Shown here one piece after another: positions 25,083 to 33,673 of a DNA stretch of 64,000 nt (positions within the stretch are counted from its first letter, which is position 1; every line of letters begins with the position of its first letter). Origin of the DNA: Anaerococcus rubeinfantis (GTDB lineage Bacteria > Bacillota > Clostridia > Tissierellales > Peptoniphilaceae); NCBI RefSeq assembly GCF_001487145.1, contig NZ_LN913016.1:620001-684000 (forward strand), in the 5' to 3' direction. The position numbers were made by a program, and so were the translations under genes. The notes under the pieces are model-generated. The model did not search any database, was not told the DNA's origin, and worked only from the letters and a program-made list of their open reading frames with translations.

Positions 25083-26933
25083 ATGACAAGTGATAACGAG
25101 AAAATGCTAGAGGATGATCTTCTACGAGAAATTATAGATGAATTTAAATCTATAAGTGAATCTCAAGAAGGTGTTGTAACATACAAACAAGTTTACACTT
25201 TTGAGAGTTTTAAAGAAATGGAAGATGAAAGCAAAAAATATGTTATAGGCCAAATTATATCCAATGGAATAGAGATTGTTGAAGAACAAAGAACTGTCTT
25301 GGACGAAGACGAAGATATAGAGGAAGATGAAGAAATAATAGATGATTTAGAAGATGAGGACGAGGATTTTTCTGACGAAAAACTTGAAGATCACATGAAA
25401 AAAGTGACTAGTAAGCAAAGGTTAGAAAGAAAGATTATTCAAGAAGATACCATTACAGGTCTTAAATTGGACGATCCAGTAAAAATGTATTTGAAAGAAA
25501 TTGGTAAGGTAAAGCTTTTGGATGCTCATGAAGAAATATTTTTGGCTAAAAAAATGGAGCTTGGAGATATTGCTTTCAGGAGTAAAAGCGGCAAAAAACT
25601 CACCAAACAAAATAAAATAAAACTAGCCTTGGATATTTTTTATGGTGATGTTTCCCTAACCATACTTGGAGCAAATCAATTAATTTTAGAAAATAAAGAA
25701 TTTGATGAGGAAACAAAGACAAATCTTCTTTCTTTAATAGAAATTGGTCATCAATTTGAAAATATGTTAAATCAAGAGTTAACAGAAGACCAATTGGAAG
25801 CTATAAGGTCCAAAATTTTAATTTGTGATATAGCCCAAAAATCTATAGCAGACAAAGAATTAAGTGAAAAAGAAGCAAATATTTTGTGCGATTTGTTTGA
25901 TAATTTTGGAAATCTGGTTGCAACTAAGGAATCCGATGATATTGTTTCATTAATTTATTTGGCTTTTTCAGATCTTTATAAAAAGGGCGCGGAAAATGAA
26001 ATTCTAAAAACTAATGACAAATTATTAATAAATGATTTAATTAATTTTTCTAATAAGGCTAAACAAGTTTATGAATATAAGCCTTTATCAGAATCTAGTG
26101 TAAGAGATTTGGAAAGATTTGCAAAAACAAAAAATCTTTGCAATAAAATTTTTGAAGACCATGGCTTTGATGCTGAAGATATAAAAGTATTAAATAGGGC
26201 GATTTTTGATGCAAATAGGGCAAAACAAAAATTGGCTGAAACAAACTTAAGGCTTGTTGTATCAATTGCAAAAAAATATGTAGGCCGTGGAATGAGCTTT
26301 TTAGATTTGATCCAAGAAGGAAATATGGGTCTTATGAAGGCTGTAGATAAATACGACTATAATAGAGGATTTAAATTTTCAACCTATGCAACTTGGTGGA
26401 TAAGACAAGCTATAACAAGAGCAATAGCCGACCAAGCAAGAACAATAAGAATTCCTGTTCATATGGTTGAAACTATAAATAAATTAGTTAGAATTCAAAG
26501 ACAATTAGTTCAAGATTTAGGAAGAGATCCTTCAAATGAAGAAATTGCTGAGCAAATGGGAATTGAAGTTGAGAAAGTTCAAGAAATTAGAAAAATTGCC
26601 CAAGAACCTGTAAGCTTAGAAACACCAATAGGTGAAGAAGAAGATAGTCATTTGGGAGATTTTATTGAAGATGATACAGCTATAAATCCAGATGATGCAG
26701 CAAACTATTCAATGTTAAGAGACCAATTAAATGACGTTTTATCTTGTCTTGGAGCAAGAGAGAAAAGAGTTTTGCAATTAAGATTTGGATTAATTGATGG
26801 AACTCCAAGAACTCTTGAAGAAGTTGGAAAAGAATTTGACGTAACACGTGAAAGAATTAGACAAATAGAAGCAAAGGCACTAAGAAAATTAAAATCGCCT
26901 AATAAGAGTGAATTATTGAAAGACTTTTTATAA
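25083..26933 (+). CDS. rpoD: RNA polymerase primary sigma factor (SigA/RpoD) with a long non-conserved insert
   Basis: 616 residues. N-terminal region 1.1 with a strongly acidic run (about 70-98), region 1.2 ([16 protein letters not shown], about 128), regions 2.1-2.4 ([16 protein letters not shown]... [20 protein letters not shown], from about 378), region 3 and region 4.2 helix-turn-helix ([27 protein letters not shown]). About 200 residues lie between regions 1.2 and 2.1, where Bacillus SigA (371 aa) has almost none; E. coli RpoD has a similar-sized insert. The downstream trmK starts 1 nt after the stop. Confidence 0.97.
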   Translation: MTSDNEKMLEDDLLREIIDEFKSISESQEGVVTYKQVYTFESFKEMEDESKKYVIGQIISNGIEIVEEQRTVLDEDEDIEEDEEIIDDLEDEDEDFSDEKLEDHMKKVTSKQRLERKIIQEDTITGLKLDDPVKMYLKEIGKVKLLDAHEEIFLAKKMELGDIAFRSKSGKKLTKQNKIKLALDIFYGDVSLTILGANQLILENKEFDEETKTNLLSLIEIGHQFENMLNQELTEDQLEAIRSKILICDIAQKSIADKELSEKEANILCDLFDNFGNLVATKESDDIVSLIYLAFSDLYKKGAENEILKTNDKLLINDLINFSNKAKQVYEYKPLSESSVRDLERFAKTKNLCNKIFEDHGFDAEDIKVLNRAIFDANRAKQKLAETNLRLVVSIAKKYVGRGMSFLDLIQEGNMGLMKAVDKYDYNRGFKFSTYATWWIRQAITRAIADQARTIRIPVHMVETINKLVRIQRQLVQDLGRDPSNEEIAEQMGIEVEKVQEIRKIAQEPVSLETPIGEEEDSHLGDFIEDDTAINPDDAANYSMLRDQLNDVLSCLGAREKRVLQLRFGLIDGTPRTLEEVGKEFDVTRERIRQIEAKALRKLKSPNKSELLKDFL

Positions 26934-26934
26934 A

Positions 26935-27630
26935 ATGAAAATTACTAAAAGATTAGAAAAAATTGCAAATCTAGTCGAAGAAGGTAAAAGCGTAATTGAT
27001 ATAGGGACTGATCATGGATTGGTCCCTTTATATTTAGCAAAAAATGAAATATCTAAAGATATACTAGCAACAGATATCTCAAAAAAAAGCCTTCAAAAGC
27101 TAGAAGATAAATTAGATGAAAATTTAAAAAAAATAATAAAAACCAAAGTTTGTGATGGTTTAGACAAGGTAGAAGTAAAAGAAAATCAAATTGCAATAAT
27201 CGCAGGTATGGGCGCTGTCACAATAATTGAAATTTTAAATAAAAATATTGAAAAAGTGAGAAAACTTGATTATGTAATTTGTGAAGGAAATATAGGAAAT
27301 GAAAAACTCAGAAAATTTTTAAATGAAAATAATTTTTATATTGATAAAGATTTTCTTATTAAAGATGGTAGGAAACACTACGATATAATAAGATTTAAAA
27401 ATGGAAAAGATAGGAAACTATCCTTGGGTGAAATTTATTTTGGGAAATTTATATATCAAGATGAGAACCCTTTATTAAAGAAAAGACTAGAGCAAATTTA
27501 TAGAAAAAATTTAAAATTTAAAGAAAACATAGAAAAATTTTCTGAAAATAAAGAAGGACTCGACTTAATTGAAGAAAGACTAAAAGCAATTAAAGAGGTG
27601 AAAAATTATGAAGATAAAAGATATAGTTAA
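26935..27630 (+). CDS. trmK: tRNA (adenine-22-N1)-methyltransferase
   Basis: 231 residues, typical of TrmK/YqfN. The SAM-binding motif is VIDIGTDHGLVPLYLAK, followed by ATDISKKSL, and the catalytic region IAGMGAVTIIEIL; a C-terminal coiled-coil region follows. It methylates A22 in tRNAs with purine patterns such as tRNA-Ser. It begins 1 nt after rpoD and overlaps nif3 by 23 bp, matching the conserved sigA-trmK-nif3 order of Bacillus. Confidence 0.95.
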   Translation: MKITKRLEKIANLVEEGKSVIDIGTDHGLVPLYLAKNEISKDILATDISKKSLQKLEDKLDENLKKIIKTKVCDGLDKVEVKENQIAIIAGMGAVTIIEILNKNIEKVRKLDYVICEGNIGNEKLRKFLNENNFYIDKDFLIKDGRKHYDIIRFKNGKDRKLSLGEIYFGKFIYQDENPLLKKRLEQIYRKNLKFKENIEKFSENKEGLDLIEERLKAIKEVKNYEDKRYS

Positions 27631-28375
27631 TTTTTTGGAAGAAAAATTTCCTTTAGACATACAGGAAGATTGGGATAATTCAGGTCTTCAAATTGGAAAT
27701 TTAGAAAACAACCTTAAAAATATAATGATTTCCTTGGATCTTGATGATCAAACAATTGAAAAAGCTAAAGAAAAATCTTGTAATTTAATAATAAATCATC
27801 ATCCTTTTATTTTTTCTCCAATAAAATCTCTTGATTTTAGAAAAAATTACAACAAAAAAATAGAAAAATTAATAAAAAATGATATAAGTGTATATGCCAT
27901 GCACACAAATTTAGACATTGGAGCTGGTGGGGTTAATGATAATTTAGCAAAAATATTAGAGCTTAAAAAAATTTCCAATCTTGATACAGAAAATGAGACA
28001 CCAATGGCTAGATTTGGTTTTGTTGACGAAATATCTTCAGCTGATTTTGCAGAATATGTAAAAGAAAAATTAAAGTGCAAGGGCCTGATACTTTATGGAA
28101 ATAAAGATAAAAAAATTAAAAAAGTTGCACTTTGCGGAGGAGCTGGGAGTGAATTTATTAAAGATGCAATTGATAAAAACTGTGATTTAATTCTTACAAG
28201 CGATGTTAAATACCACGATGCTTTGGACAATTGTAAAGATATAAATATTATAGATCCAGGACATTTTGCAAGTGAAAACCATGTTATTTATATGATTGAA
28301 AATTTATTAGAAAATAATTTTGCAACTGGAATCTACACATATTCTCAAGAAGATTCTTTTAGAGAATTTTTCTAA
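27608..28375 (+). CDS. Nif3-like dinuclear metal centre protein
   Basis: 255 residues, a shorter type without the inserted PII-like domain of B. subtilis YqfO. Metal-binding residues: EDWDNSGLQIG, NHHPFIF, YAMHTNLDIGAGGVND, and C-terminal DPGHFASENHVIY. Nif3/YqfO family proteins are hexameric, GTP cyclohydrolase I type 2-like in fold; the function is uncertain. The start follows AAAGAGGTG inside the end of trmK. Confidence 0.93.
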   Translation: MKIKDIVNFLEEKFPLDIQEDWDNSGLQIGNLENNLKNIMISLDLDDQTIEKAKEKSCNLIINHHPFIFSPIKSLDFRKNYNKKIEKLIKNDISVYAMHTNLDIGAGGVNDNLAKILELKKISNLDTENETPMARFGFVDEISSADFAEYVKEKLKCKGLILYGNKDKKIKKVALCGGAGSEFIKDAIDKNCDLILTSDVKYHDALDNCKDINIIDPGHFASENHVIYMIENLLENNFATGIYTYSQEDSFREFF

Positions 28376-28378
28376 ATC

Positions 28379-28406
28379 TTTACAAAATAAAAAAAAGTGA
28401 TAAAAT
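28379..28406 (+). promoter_or_regulatory. rnpB promoter
   Basis: TTTACA (28379-28384), 16-bp spacer, TAAAAT (28401-28406), 8 bp before the RNase P RNA. Confidence 0.6.
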
Positions 28407-28412
28407 ATTTAA

Positions 28413-28746
28413 TGGAGTAAATTGAATAATCGCGTCAAGTACGAGGAAAGTCCGTGCACCACAGAGTAAGGATGCTAGATAACGTCTAGTAAGGGTGACC
28501 TTCAGGCAAGTGCAAAAGAAAGTATACCGCCAAAATTTTTTGGTAAGGGTGGAACGGTGAGGTAAGAGCTCACCAGATAATTAGTGATAATTATGCTGTG
28601 TAAACCCCATCCGGTGCAAGAACAAAAGGGACATTAGGATTTCTACTCGAAACGGTCCAGTATGGTAGTTCGCTTGAGCTAATTGGTGACAATTAGCCTA
28701 GATAGATGATTATTTTTAACAGAACACGGCTTACAGATTTACTCTT
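28413..28746 (+). ncRNA. rnpB: RNase P RNA (M1-type catalytic RNA)
   Basis: The 5' gagtaaat (from 28415) pairs with the 3' atttactc (to 28744) to form P1. Universally conserved segments are all visible in order: GAGGAAAGTCCGTGC, CACAGAGTAAGG, GGTGACC..., GTAAACCCC, CTAGATAGATGA, and ACAGAACACGGCTTA. It matures tRNA 5' ends. A terminator hairpin follows 14 nt later. Confidence 0.97.
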
Positions 28747-28759
28747 AATTTTTAATTTG

Positions 28760-28790
28760 ACTATCCATTTTTATATGGGTAGTTTTTTTA
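28760..28790 (+). terminator. rnpB terminator
   Basis: ACTATCCAT / ATGGGTAGT stem (with G-T pairs) and a run of seven T. Confidence 0.8.
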
Positions 28791-28913
28791 TTGTTACAAT
28801 TCATAAAAAAATTTAAAATAAGTTACGAAAATAAATTTATTTTTTAAAATATTTATATAAATTGGGTTTATACAAGTGTTTTCACAAATTAATATAAAAA
28901 ATATAGGGAAAAG

Positions 28914-28965
28914 TGTAATTTTTTTGTAACTTATTATTGACTATTTTGTTAAAAAGATATATCAT
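28914..28965 (+). promoter_or_regulatory. WalR (YycF) box and SigA promoter of the NlpC/P60 gene
   Basis: TGTAAT (28914-28919), 5 nt, TGTAAC (28925-28930) fits the WalR consensus TGTWAH-N5-TGTWAH. Six bases later comes TTGACT (28937-28942), 17-bp spacer, TATCAT (28960-28965). The box is in activator position. A 10-bp inverted repeat (AATAAGTTAC at 28817-28826, GTAACTTATT at 28926-28935) also spans this leader. Confidence 0.7.
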
Positions 28966-29017
28966 TAGTTTAGATTTCATAACAGAGTAAAAAATTATAT
29001 TTTGACGGAGGAAACAA

Positions 29018-30760
29018 ATGAGTAAAAAAAATATTGGATCGACTATAGGAGTGTTGGCTGCAGTAACAATTGGCGCAACAGCTTACGCTTCAACGATTAA
29101 CAATTTAGATAAAGAAGATCAATCAAAGAAAGTATTAGATAATAATGTATCTTTCATTGAAAAAGAATATGCGTCCAAAGTTAAATCTGTAAAAAAAGAT
29201 TATTCTAATGAAGTTAAAAATACAAAATTTGCAGAAAAAAATGAAAATAATAAAGATGCTAAGCTATCAAAAGTTAGAAATTTAGCAGATCCTTCTATTT
29301 TTGAATCATCTAGTGAAGATGCTATAGTTGAAGCTGTAGATAAGAAAATAGAAGAAAATAAAGCTGAAGATAATAAGGAAGAAAATACAGTTGGCCAAGT
29401 TTTAGAAGAAAGCCCTATAATCGAAAAATTTGTAGCTGTAGACTCTTTAAATCTTAGGTCTTCAAAATCAGATCAAGAAAATAACGTAATAGATGTATTA
29501 AGTAAGAATACCAAAGTTAAAGGTATAGTTGAAGATGGTTGGTTAAAAACTGATAATGGATACATAAAATTAGACTTTTTATCTGATCAAGCTGTAGCAA
29601 ATACTGAAGTAGTACAAGCAAGCACTGAAGAAATTATTGCCCAAGAAGAAGCAAGAAAAGCTGAAGAAGCAAAGGCCCAAGAAGAAGCTAAAAAAGCCGA
29701 AGAAGCAAAAGCTCAAGAAGAGGCAAGAAAAGCCCAAGAAGCAAAAGCTCAAGAAGAAGCTAAAAAAGCTGAAGCAGCAAAAGCTCAAAAAGAAGCTGAA
29801 AATCAAGTATCTCAACCAACAAGTTTTACAGGATGGGTAAATACCTATGCTTTAAACTTAAGAAGCGGTGCGAATACAGATTCTAACATACTTGGAGCTT
29901 TGACTAAGGGTGAAAAAGTATCAGGAACACTTGAAAATGGATGGTTAAAAATCAATCATAACGGTCAAGTTGCTTACATTGCATCTGATTACCTTTCAAA
30001 TACAGAAGTTAAAAAGCCTGTAGTTGAAAATAAACAAGAAACAAAGGCTCAAAATGATCAACAAACTCCAGCACCTGCAAAACAAGAAAATAAAGTTCAA
30101 TCTCAAGCATATACTGGTTGGGTTAATACAGCTGCACTAAACGTTAGAGCAGGAGCATCAACTTCAAATAATATTATTGGAAATTATACTATGGGAGATA
30201 AAGTTAGTGGACAGCTAGCTAACGGTTGGTTAAAAGTAAATTATAACGGACAAACAGGATATATAAGTGCAAACTTATTATCAAATACAGAAGTATCAAA
30301 ACCACAACAAGTAGTGCAAAATAATAGACAAGCTAGCAATGTACAAGCTCAACAAGCATCTGCTCAACAAGCTCCACAAGTATCAGCAAGTGGACAAGCT
30401 GTAGCAAATATAGCATCATCTATGCTAGGTAGACCATATGTTTGGGGAGGAACAAGTCCTAATGGATTTGATTGTTCAGGATTGGTACAATATGCTTACA
30501 AACAAGTAGGAGTTAATTTGGCTAGAACAAGTTATGCTCAAGCAGGTAACGGATACTCTGTTAGCTTGAATAGTTTACAAGCAGGAGATATTTTATTATT
30601 CTCATACAATGGCGGAGCATCTATAGAACACGTAGCAATAGTTACTGATTCTAGTGGAAATTTTGTTCATGCTTCTACACCAAGTACAGGTGTTATAACT
30701 GGAAATATAAATGCTCCATGGTGTAAATCATCAATAGTAGGAGCTAGAAGAATATTCTAA
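29018..30760 (+). CDS. Secreted SH3b/NlpC-P60 peptidoglycan hydrolase
   Basis: 580 residues: signal peptide (1-25, cleavage after AYA), charged region, SH3b domain 1 (about 138-192), a 60-residue Ala/Glu/Lys/Gln repeat of the type EEAKKAEEAKAQ (about 200-262), SH3b 2 (270-328), SH3b 3 (365-425), and a C-terminal NlpC/P60 domain with Cys486 (DCSGLVQY) and His538 (EHVAIV). It cleaves stem peptides of peptidoglycan outside the cell; the SH3b domains bind the wall. The three SH3b copies share TGWVNT-ALN-R. A WalR box upstream fits the usual control of such autolysins. Confidence 0.95.
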   Translation: MSKKNIGSTIGVLAAVTIGATAYASTINNLDKEDQSKKVLDNNVSFIEKEYASKVKSVKKDYSNEVKNTKFAEKNENNKDAKLSKVRNLADPSIFESSSEDAIVEAVDKKIEENKAEDNKEENTVGQVLEESPIIEKFVAVDSLNLRSSKSDQENNVIDVLSKNTKVKGIVEDGWLKTDNGYIKLDFLSDQAVANTEVVQASTEEIIAQEEARKAEEAKAQEEAKKAEEAKAQEEARKAQEAKAQEEAKKAEAAKAQKEAENQVSQPTSFTGWVNTYALNLRSGANTDSNILGALTKGEKVSGTLENGWLKINHNGQVAYIASDYLSNTEVKKPVVENKQETKAQNDQQTPAPAKQENKVQSQAYTGWVNTAALNVRAGASTSNNIIGNYTMGDKVSGQLANGWLKVNYNGQTGYISANLLSNTEVSKPQQVVQNNRQASNVQAQQASAQQAPQVSASGQAVANIASSMLGRPYVWGGTSPNGFDCSGLVQYAYKQVGVNLARTSYAQAGNGYSVSLNSLQAGDILLFSYNGGASIEHVAIVTDSSGNFVHASTPSTGVITGNINAPWCKSSIVGARRIF

Positions 30761-30772
30761 TAAACAATGATA

Positions 30773-30796
30773 AAACGTCCTTAGGGGCGTTTTTTT
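30773..30796 (+). terminator. Terminator after NlpC/P60 gene
   Basis: AAACGtCC-tta-GGgGCGTTT hairpin followed by seven T. Confidence 0.8.
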
Positions 30797-30807
30797 ATGA
30801 GGAAAAA

Positions 30808-31605
30808 ATGAGAATAATTAATAGTGATATTATTAAAAATAATTTAATAGAAAAAATAAATAAGCTTAATCATGACAAGAAGCTTCTTATTATTTCGCAA
30901 GGTAATGACTCTTCTGTTTTGCAATATAAAAATTCTATTATAAAAAGGTGTGATGAATTTAAGGTTAAATATGTAGATAAAAAATTTTCAAATAGAGATG
31001 ATCACAATTCAATTTTAAATTATTGTAAAAATTTAAATGATATTGATGGATTTATTATATTGCAGCCCTTATCTGAAAAAACGGATTTTGTATTTCTTAG
31101 GGAAAATATGCCTTTTTTTGATCTCGATGGATTTACATATAGTTCTTTGGGAAAAATTATGGATAAAGATTTTACAAATTTACCTCAGACAGCTAAGTCA
31201 TGTATAAGGTTTTTAGAGTTTTTAAAAGTTGATCTTACTGGTAAAGATGTTATTATAGCTAATTCAAATAATGTTATTGGAAAGCCATTATTTAATTATT
31301 TAAATGCAAAAAAAGCCACAGTCACTGTTTTTAATTCTAAAACTAAAAATCAAAGGGAGAAAATCAGAAATTGTGATATTTTTATAAGTGCTATAGGAAA
31401 GGCTAATTATTATAATAGAGATTATTTTAGGGATGGACAAATATTGATAGATGTTGGCGTAAGTTTTATTGATGGAAAAATGTTTGGTGACATTGATTAT
31501 ACTAGTATAGAAGGTTTAGATTTAGATGTAGTTACTTGTAGAAATGGTGTAGGATCTATTACTACTTTATCTTTATTAGAAAGTTTATTGTGTAGTAAAA
31601 ATTAG
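30808..31605 (+). CDS. Divergent FolD-like protein (methylene-THF dehydrogenase/cyclohydrolase family)
   Basis: 265 residues. FolD landmarks are recognisable: DLDGFTYSSLGKI, LPQTAKSCIRFLEFL, GKDVIIANSNNVIGKPLFNYL (NADP loop), ISAIGKANYY, ILIDVGVSF and a final GVGSITTLSLLESLL. By-eye alignment suggests the catalytic lysine of YVxxK is replaced (Tyr40, Ile44) and the QLPLP glutamine by Leu (LQPLS, 85-89); PGGVGPMT is changed to RNGVGSIT. It may be an impaired or repurposed FolD. It sits between two wall-related genes, with the start after a GAGGAAA ribosome site. Confidence 0.8.
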   Translation: MRIINSDIIKNNLIEKINKLNHDKKLLIISQGNDSSVLQYKNSIIKRCDEFKVKYVDKKFSNRDDHNSILNYCKNLNDIDGFIILQPLSEKTDFVFLRENMPFFDLDGFTYSSLGKIMDKDFTNLPQTAKSCIRFLEFLKVDLTGKDVIIANSNNVIGKPLFNYLNAKKATVTVFNSKTKNQREKIRNCDIFISAIGKANYYNRDYFRDGQILIDVGVSFIDGKMFGDIDYTSIEGLDLDVVTCRNGVGSITTLSLLESLLCSKN

Positions 31606-31672
31606 GAAAAGTTTAGGGTATAATGATAGACATAATCAACTAATGTTAAATAAAATTGAAAGGTAGTAGTAT

Positions 31673-32887
31673 ATGAAAAATTTTAAACTTGTTATATTAG
31701 GAACAGATTTGAATGCCTATGGTGTTGCAAGAAGTGCACACAAGCTTTATGGTATAAAATCAATTTGTATGGGCATAAAACCTCTAAGAGATACGAGATA
31801 TTCTAAAATTTGTGATGTATATACAAATGAAAATTTTGAAAATGATGATATATTTGTTGAAGAACTTTTAAAAATAAAAAAAATGTATCAAGATTATGAT
31901 TTGATTCTGATTTCTTGTTCTGATGGTTATACTTCATTGGTCGTTAATAATAAAGAAAAATTGAAGGATTATTATTTAATTAATTATGTAGATAAATATA
32001 CCCAAGAAAAATTAGAAAATAAAATAGATTTTTATAATATATGTGATAAATATGGGCTAGATTATCCTGACACAGTTATCACAAATGATAATACAAATGA
32101 ATCTGTTAATAAAATCGAATCAAAATTGTCTTATCCAATAGCTCTTAAAGCTAATGATTCAATTGAGTATTATAATACTCATTTTGAAGGAAAGAAAAAA
32201 GCTTATAAAATACATGATAATTCTGAACTGGTTAAAACTTTAAATCAAATTTATAAATCAGGTTATACTGGTAAGATGATAGCTCAAGATTTTATACCAG
32301 GAGATAGCTCAGATATGTATGTTTTGAATGCTTATGTTGATAGTAATTCAAAAGTTAAAATGATGAGCCTTGGTAAGTGTTTACTAGATGAAGTTTTGCC
32401 ACTTAATATTGGAAATTATAATGCAATTGTTACTATAGGAGATGAAAAAATTTACCAACAATATAAAAAGTTTTTAGAAGAAATTTCTTATACTGGATTT
32501 GCAAATTTTGATTTAAAATATGATGTTAGGGATGGAAAATATAAGGTATTTGAAATAAATATTAGGCAAGGAAGGTCTAGTTTTTATATGAATGCTACTA
32601 ATAATAATTTCGTTAAATATCTTGTTGATGATTTGGTTTATAAAAAAGATGAACCTTGTTATTACGAATATGAAAATGGTCTTTGGTTGTATGTTGATCC
32701 ATCTGTTTTAAAAAAATATGTGAATAAAAAAGATAAGGATTTAGCTTATAAAATGCTAAGTAAAGGATATGTATTTACAACTTGGTATGAAAATGATAAG
32801 AATTTTAAAAGATATTTAGCTTATATGAAAAGAAGAATTTCTACTATCAAATATTATAAAAAATATTTTAATGAACAAGCTTTGTGA
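31673..32887 (+). CDS. ATP-grasp carboxylate-amine ligase, D-aspartate ligase-like
   Basis: 404 residues. N-terminal pre-ATP-grasp domain (VILGTDLNAYGVARSAHKLYGIKSICMG), ATP-grasp core (YPIALKANDSIEYYNTHFEGKKKAYKI; MIAQDFIPGDSSDMYVLNAYVD; GFANFDLKYD; FEINIRQGRSSFYMN with metal ligands). The KANDS...Y...FEGKKKAY pattern is like enterococcal D-aspartate ligase (Aslfm), which adds D-Asp to the lysine of the peptidoglycan precursor. I infer a cross-bridge amino-acid ligase; D-Glu is an alternative substrate in this bacterial group. Start after GAAAGGTAG. Confidence 0.75.
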   Translation: MKNFKLVILGTDLNAYGVARSAHKLYGIKSICMGIKPLRDTRYSKICDVYTNENFENDDIFVEELLKIKKMYQDYDLILISCSDGYTSLVVNNKEKLKDYYLINYVDKYTQEKLENKIDFYNICDKYGLDYPDTVITNDNTNESVNKIESKLSYPIALKANDSIEYYNTHFEGKKKAYKIHDNSELVKTLNQIYKSGYTGKMIAQDFIPGDSSDMYVLNAYVDSNSKVKMMSLGKCLLDEVLPLNIGNYNAIVTIGDEKIYQQYKKFLEEISYTGFANFDLKYDVRDGKYKVFEINIRQGRSSFYMNATNNNFVKYLVDDLVYKKDEPCYYEYENGLWLYVDPSVLKKYVNKKDKDLAYKMLSKGYVFTTWYENDKNFKRYLAYMKRRISTIKYYKKYFNEQAL

Positions 32888-32910
32888 GAATTATTATAAT
32901 AAATTTAAGG

Positions 32911-32938
32911 GCAAACTCAATTTGGGTTTGCTTTTTAT
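32911..32938 (+). terminator. Terminator of the ATP-grasp gene
   Basis: GCAAACtC...gGGTTTGC hairpin plus a T-run. Confidence 0.75.
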
Positions 32939-32945
32939 TATAAAA

Positions 32946-32977
32946 AAATAGCTAGATTATTCTAGCTATTTTTTGTG
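32946..32977 (-). terminator. Terminator of tpx (possibly bidirectional)
   Basis: AAATAGCTAG / CTAGCTATTT stem with T-runs on both strands. Confidence 0.8.
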
Positions 32978-33006
32978 AATTTTTGTGATTTTAAAGATTT
33001 ATTTTT

Positions 33007-33519
33007 TTATACTAATTTTTTTGCAGCTTCTATTGCAGCTTTATAGTCTGGTAGTTCTGTGTTTTGTTCTAGATATTCTACGTGAGCTAATTTGTTATCT
33101 TTGTCTACAACGAATACTGCTCTGTTTTGTAGTTTTAATTCCTTGATTAAGGTTGCATATTTTTCAGCAAAATCTAGGTAATTGTAGTCTGATACTGTTT
33201 TTACTTGGTCTATTCCTTTTGCTGAGCAAAATCTTGATTGTGCAAATGGTAGGTCGTTTGATATTGTTACAATTGATACGTCAGGACTGATTTCTGCAGC
33301 AGCCTTGTTGAATTTTGTTGTTTGAATTTCACAAACAGATGTATCAAGTGATGGTACTACTGAAAGAATTTTTATTTTTCCTTCTTCTTCCTTGTAAAAA
33401 TTGTATTCTGATAAGTCGTTATTTATTGCTTTAAAATCAGGTGCAATATCTCCAACCTTTAATTCTTCTCCGATTACTGTGATTTCTTCTTCACCGAATT
33501 TTTTCTTTCTTTCTGTCAT
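33007..33519 (-). CDS. tpx: Thiol peroxidase (Tpx, atypical 2-Cys peroxiredoxin)
   Basis: 170 residues. Peroxidatic cysteine motif SVVPSLDTSVCEIQTTKFN and resolving cysteine in SRFCSAKGID give the Tpx pattern. It reduces hydrogen peroxide and alkyl peroxides using thioredoxin, an important defence for an anaerobe. A GGGTAT element lies 37 nt upstream of the start, preceded by TTTTAA with 15-bp spacing, so it may belong to a SigB-like regulon. Start after AGGAGGTAT. Confidence 0.95.
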   Translation of the reverse strand: MTERKKKFGEEEITVIGEELKVGDIAPDFKAINNDLSEYNFYKEEEGKIKILSVVPSLDTSVCEIQTTKFNKAAAEISPDVSIVTISNDLPFAQSRFCSAKGIDQVKTVSDYNYLDFAEKYATLIKELKLQNRAVFVVDKDNKLAHVEYLEQNTELPDYKAAIEAAKKLV

Positions 33520-33556
33520 TTATACCTCCTAAATGTATAATTGTTTCTATATTTAT

Positions 33557-33583
33557 ATACCCAATTTTTTGATTTTTTTAAAA
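33557..33583 (-). promoter_or_regulatory. SigB-like promoter of tpx (putative)
   Basis: Minus strand: TTTTAA (33583-33578), 15-bp spacer, GGGTAT (33562-33557). The -35 lies in low-complexity A/T runs, so the -10 is the main evidence. Confidence 0.45.
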
Positions 33584-33606
33584 AAATTTAAATAATAATA
33601 TTATTA

Positions 33607-33635
33607 TTGTCAAATCCTTTTAAATAAGGTATAAT
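33607..33635 (+). promoter_or_regulatory. SigA promoter of rplY
   Basis: TTGTCA (33607-33612), 17-bp spacer, TATAAT (33630-33635). Confidence 0.8.
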
Positions 33636-33673
33636 TAATCAGTATGAAAGTTAGATAAAATAAGGAGGAAACA

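Noticed and set aside
28863-28870. GGGTTT upstream of the NlpC/P60 gene as another SigB-like -10
   Set aside because: It does not match GGGTA and a better SigA promoter with WalR box lies downstream.
29579-29840. Open frames in other registers over the Ala/Glu/Lys repeat of the NlpC/P60 gene
   Set aside because: Low-complexity Phe/Ser or Lys repeats arising from the repetitive coding sequence; no independent support.
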